In this document: piece by piece, positions 5,599 to 5,764 of the stretch | How the letters are laid out: each line of letters begins with the position of its first letter | How positions within the stretch are numbered: the first letter of the stretch is position 1 | Origin: Rhodobacterales bacterium CG2_30_65_12 | GTDB taxonomy: Bacteria; Pseudomonadota; Alphaproteobacteria; Rhodobacterales; Rhodobacteraceae | NCBI GenBank assembly: GCA_001873585.1 | Contig: MNZL01000063.1 | Span: forward strand, 1-5,764 | DNA length: 5,764 bases | Reading direction: 5' to 3' | Program-made: the position numbers and the translations under genes | The notes under the pieces: model-generated | The model's database searches: none | What the model was told of the DNA's origin: nothing | What the model saw: the letters and a program-made list of their open reading frames with translations, nothing else

Positions 5599-5647
5599 GG
5601 TCCGCTGCACAATTCTTGCAACTCCGGAGGCCGGAGCCGAGCGGACC
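5599..5647. repeat. Nested inverted repeat, possible structured RNA or protein-binding site
   Basis: GGTCCGCT (5599-5606) is perfectly complementary to AGCGGACC (5640-5647). Inside lies a second perfect hairpin, CTCCGG-AGG-CCGGAG (5622-5636). The plus-strand RNA would form an outer 8-bp stem closing an internal 6-bp hairpin, just upstream of the small ORF at 5670. No known RNA family is recognised. Confidence 0.4.
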
Positions 5648-5669
5648 GATGCAACTGAGGAGAACTGCC

Positions 5670-5726
5670 GTGAGTTCGAACGTCATCCCACTCTCAACGG
5701 CCGAGTCCGGGTCCACCGTCGACTAG
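5670..5726 (+). CDS. Possible 18-residue small ORF with a good ribosome site
   Basis: GTG at 5670 is preceded by GAGGAG 7 nt upstream and encodes MSSNVIPLSTAESGSTVD before TAG at 5724. An in-frame ATG at 5649 would give 25 residues but has a poorer ribosome site. After the TAG the same frame stays open to the window end, so this could also be the start of a longer gene broken by a nonsense codon. No family is recognised; it could equally be a leader peptide or chance. Confidence 0.25.
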   Translation: MSSNVIPLSTAESGSTVD

Positions 5727-5739
5727 CCCAATCTCTTTC

Positions 5740-5758
5740 ATTTCACGAAAAGTGAAAT
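5740..5758. promoter_or_regulatory. 19-bp operator-like dyad
   Basis: ATTTCAC (5740-5746) and GTGAAAT (5752-5758) are perfect inverted repeats separated by GAAAA. Size and spacing suit a dimeric helix-turn-helix repressor site, such as those found before regulatory genes in prophages and islands. It could also be a weak hairpin. The gene it would control is outside the window. Confidence 0.4.
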
Positions 5759-5764
5759 CAACAA

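Larger units (their letters stand above)
5461..5764. other. Gene-poor, lower-GC stretch; probable edge of an integrated element
   Basis: By hand count this stretch is about 51% G+C, and only about 44% over 5461-5580, against about 70% in a sampled part of rluD. No full-length gene is convincing here. It contains the perfect palindromes AGAGGCCTCT (5510-5519), ACCAATTGGT (5523-5532), GCCTAGGC (5555-5562) and ATTCGAAT (5579-5586). An 11-bp near-direct repeat (5466-5476 and 5517-5527), a nested inverted repeat, a tiny ORF and an operator-like dyad complete it. Together with the tRNA fragment this fits foreign DNA. Confidence 0.5.

Noticed and set aside
5504..5716. 70-codon minus-strand ORF with a GTG start in the right-hand stretch
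   Set aside because: No ribosome site, no recognisable motif, and it runs across the inverted repeats; probably chance.

Overview
The window looks like chromosomal DNA of an alphaproteobacterium of the Rhodobacterales (Rhodobacter/Roseobacter type). Three things point there. Most of it is GC-rich (about 70% in a stretch I hand-counted inside rluD). The RpoH protein has the form I know from that group. The neighbourhood rpoH / rluD / DUF6476-like protein also fits. The genus cannot be fixed from this sequence.

Positions 1-2310, all on the minus strand, read from right to left: a Gfo/Idh/MocA-family oxidoreductase (2234-1245), a host-attachment (baeRF-related) protein (1177-725), a small DUF4389 membrane protein (709-356) and a YbiI-like C4 zinc-finger protein (352-83). 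The last three are tightly packed (gaps of 15 and 3 bp) and almost certainly form one operon. It ends at a GC-rich hairpin at 62-82. A sigma-32-like promoter lies just before the host-attachment gene.

Positions 2311-5385: rpoH (heat-shock sigma factor, minus) has an upstream region (3208-3430) with a tandem repeat and another sigma-32-like promoter. It is divergent from a six-helix DUF4386-type membrane protein (3431-4078, plus). That gene runs tail-to-tail into rluD (5084-4041, minus), overlapping it by 38 bp. rluD is divergent from a 100-residue membrane-anchored DUF6476-like protein (5083-5385, plus). The two start codons share one CATG.

Positions 5386-5764 hold no convincing full-length gene. 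They begin with a canonical 3' half of a tRNA-His(GTG) gene on the minus strand (5409-5460), whose 5' half is missing. Next to it the base composition falls to about 44% G+C over 120 bp, and the stretch to the window end is dense in palindromes and inverted repeats. The best reading is an attachment-site remnant (attL/attR) at the edge of an integrated element that continues to the right, beyond the window.

Functionally most of the window is housekeeping or stress related: heat-shock transcription, 23S rRNA pseudouridylation, and small conserved proteins that may be heat-shock regulated. I see no complete new system. The strongest lead is the tRNA-fragment boundary at the right edge.
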